Positions 59,032-64,000 of a DNA stretch of 64,000 bases are shown piece by piece. Positions within the stretch are counted from its first letter, which is position 1; each line of letters starts with the position of its first letter. The stretch is taken from assembly GCA_018105865.1 (NCBI GenBank), contig CM030861.1:11380738-11444737 (forward strand), written 5' to 3'. The position numbers were made by a program, and so were the translations under genes. Under the pieces are notes generated by a model. The model was given only the letters and a program-made list of their open reading frames with translations. It had not been told where the DNA came from and did not search any database. This stretch comes from Metaphire vulgaris (taxonomy: Eukaryota; Annelida; Clitellata; Crassiclitellata; Megascolecidae).

Positions 59032-59429
59032 GCGATGTGTAGTAGGCCCAGTTAGGTTTATAGTAGGTCTACTACAGTGGCGGCCGGTGACCATGTCGGT
59101 GGGTTGCGCAACCCCCAGCTCAATTACCCCCCCCCCAATTTTTCGCTGCACAATTTGTCAATGGCAATAAGCAGATATTACAAAATAGGCTACATAGGCC
59201 TATTTGTGGTGTCTACTTCCCGCCATAGATTGCAGCCCCATCGTTCCGACATTTTTCGGGGGGGTGGTAGGTAACACGATCAAAAACAAAGCGTGAATGT
59301 GCGAAGAACACGTTGACGACTCTTTTACCGTCGGAGACGTTTTACCTCAAAATGTCGATTCGTCCCTCCCCCTATTCTTCTTATTCCGAAACCCTGGCCA
59401 CGCCACTGTCTGGACTCACCCTTTCGGCC

Positions 59430-59665
59430 TGACCTGGTTCTAATTTCGATTGGATTTGGTGCGCCATCTATCGATTCGCCAGGCATTACGAATATTACGC
59501 AATAGAAGTTGACTGATTGTCTGCCTACCTAACATTGCCTACTGATTGATTGATTGATTGATTGGCTGGCTAACTGACTGACTGACTAACTGTTCGATCG
59601 ACTGGTAGAAAGATTGACTATTGATTGATTGATCTGACATCGATCGATCGATCGATCGATTGATT
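59430..59665 (+). repeat. SINE body and tetranucleotide tail
   Basis: GACCTGGTTCTAATTTCG ... GGATTTGGTGCGCCATC ... GCAATAGAAGTTGACTG, the same body as at 32,845, leading to ATTG, ACTG and ATCG units. Confidence 0.75.
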
Positions 59666-59943
59666 GTAGTCATGAGGTTTCCGTGTGTCACGGAGCACGT
59701 GATGCGCACGAATTGATGACGTACGTCGTGTGTGTGTGACTGTGTGTGTGTTGCTGTTTGGATATCATTCTTCTGAAAATCGAATTCGAAAGGGAAAAAG
59801 GGAGGATTTCTCTCCCTTTCTCTCTCCATTTTCCACCGGATCGACGGTCTCCGGTCGACGCTCCGGATCGCAGCGGATCATCGAGTCCTTGCCGGTCGTC
59901 GACGGAGGAGGAAGAGGAAGGAAGGGACGACCGACCGGGCGGG

Positions 59944-63471
<3,528 letters not shown>

Positions 63472-63878
63472 GTTTGTTTCATTTGTGAAAAATTCTGCAT
63501 CTCGGTTGAAAAATTCTGTGGAAATATCCGTCGACCCGGATTGGGCTGAATATCCGATTTGCGATCGGCCGAGAATTGCTTTTTATTTAGTTATCTAGAC
63601 TTTCCTGGGGAGCTGAGATATTTATAGAATGAATCTGAGAATGTTTGGATTGGCTTTGTAGCATCTAACTTTAGAAACAAGCCGTGAAATTGGCATCGTG
63701 TGGCCCCCTCAAATGCAATTGGTTACTTAAAGCGCACTTAACAGCACTGATTTTCATACTGACTTAAAAATAATGACTTCTATAGCACCATTTTGACTAT
63801 GCACCTGGTGGTATTGATTACATATCACGTGAAAGAAAATAAAATTGAAATCAACCCTACCCAGTATCCATTAAGTAT

Positions 63879-64000
63879 CAGTGGCAGCTCCAGGATTTGG
63901 CAAGTGGGGGGGCCGTTTGGGTGGCAAGTTCTAATCATGGGGGGGCAACCATTTGTTGAACATTATGTATGTAGCATTAAGTATAGGGGCCCCACATGGG
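63879..64000. mobile_element. hAT-type MITE, cut by window edge
   Basis: CAGTGGCAGCTCCAGGATTT, reversed orientation of the family; the right end is outside. It lies in a UPF1 intron. Confidence 0.75.

Larger units (their letters stand above)
58260..59943. other. intergenic region before UPF1
   Basis: AT-rich sequence follows the PA28 gene, then a MITE (58,841-59,031), a decayed element near 59,080-59,400, a SINE with ATTG/CGAT tail (59,430-59,665), and a CpG-richer 5' UTR/promoter zone of UPF1 from about 59,690. Confidence 0.5.

Overview
The window is animal (metazoan) nuclear DNA. Genes are broken into many short exons with GT/AG junctions, coding exons are GC-rich at third codon positions inside AT-rich introns, and the recognisable products (tensin, TMEM245, a ZNF474-type zinc finger, a PA28 proteasome activator, UPF1) form an animal gene set. 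The very long trinucleotide microsatellites and dense short DNA transposons suggest a repeat-rich genome, perhaps a marine invertebrate. I cannot name the species.

Layout. (1) About 286-12,684, minus strand: the 3' half of a tensin gene, from the long disordered middle region to the complete SH2 domain. The PTB domain lies off the left edge and no PTEN-like N-terminal exons were recognised to the right. Its two largest exons carry three apparent frame breaks, each cured by one base fewer in a G/C run. (2) About 12.7-26.5 kb: mostly microsatellites, short transposons, a LINE remnant, an approximately 203-bp satellite array (23.2-25.2 kb) and one unidentified plus-strand ORF (21,860-22,294). 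(3) 26,653 to at least 43,503, plus strand: TMEM245, fourteen exons matched by homology and splice phase; one internal exon and the last exon are not located. (4) 43.5-53 kb: introns or 3' UTR of TMEM245 and intergenic DNA. (5) 53,075-55,961, plus: a three-exon, 143-residue C2HC zinc-finger gene like ZNF474. (6) 57,384-58,259, plus: an intronless, divergent PA28 (REG) proteasome-activator gene. (7) 59,944 to the right edge, plus: the first six coding exons of UPF1, the nonsense-mediated decay helicase, up to just past the CH domain.

The genes have unrelated jobs (adhesion, membrane transport-like protein, zinc finger, proteasome activation, RNA surveillance) and do not form a pathway. The most distinctive genomic feature is a set of GC-rich miniature inverted-repeat transposons, several with perfect 8-9 bp target-site duplications, plus about eleven copies of an 80-bp palindromic element bounded by TTAA. 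Several microsatellites start exactly at the 3' end of a recurring SINE- or LINE-like sequence, suggesting they grew from retrotransposon tails. No CRISPR, rRNA or functional tRNA gene was seen, and I found no convincing wholly new multi-gene system.

All homology calls were made by eye from remembered family sequences; no alignment or search was run.
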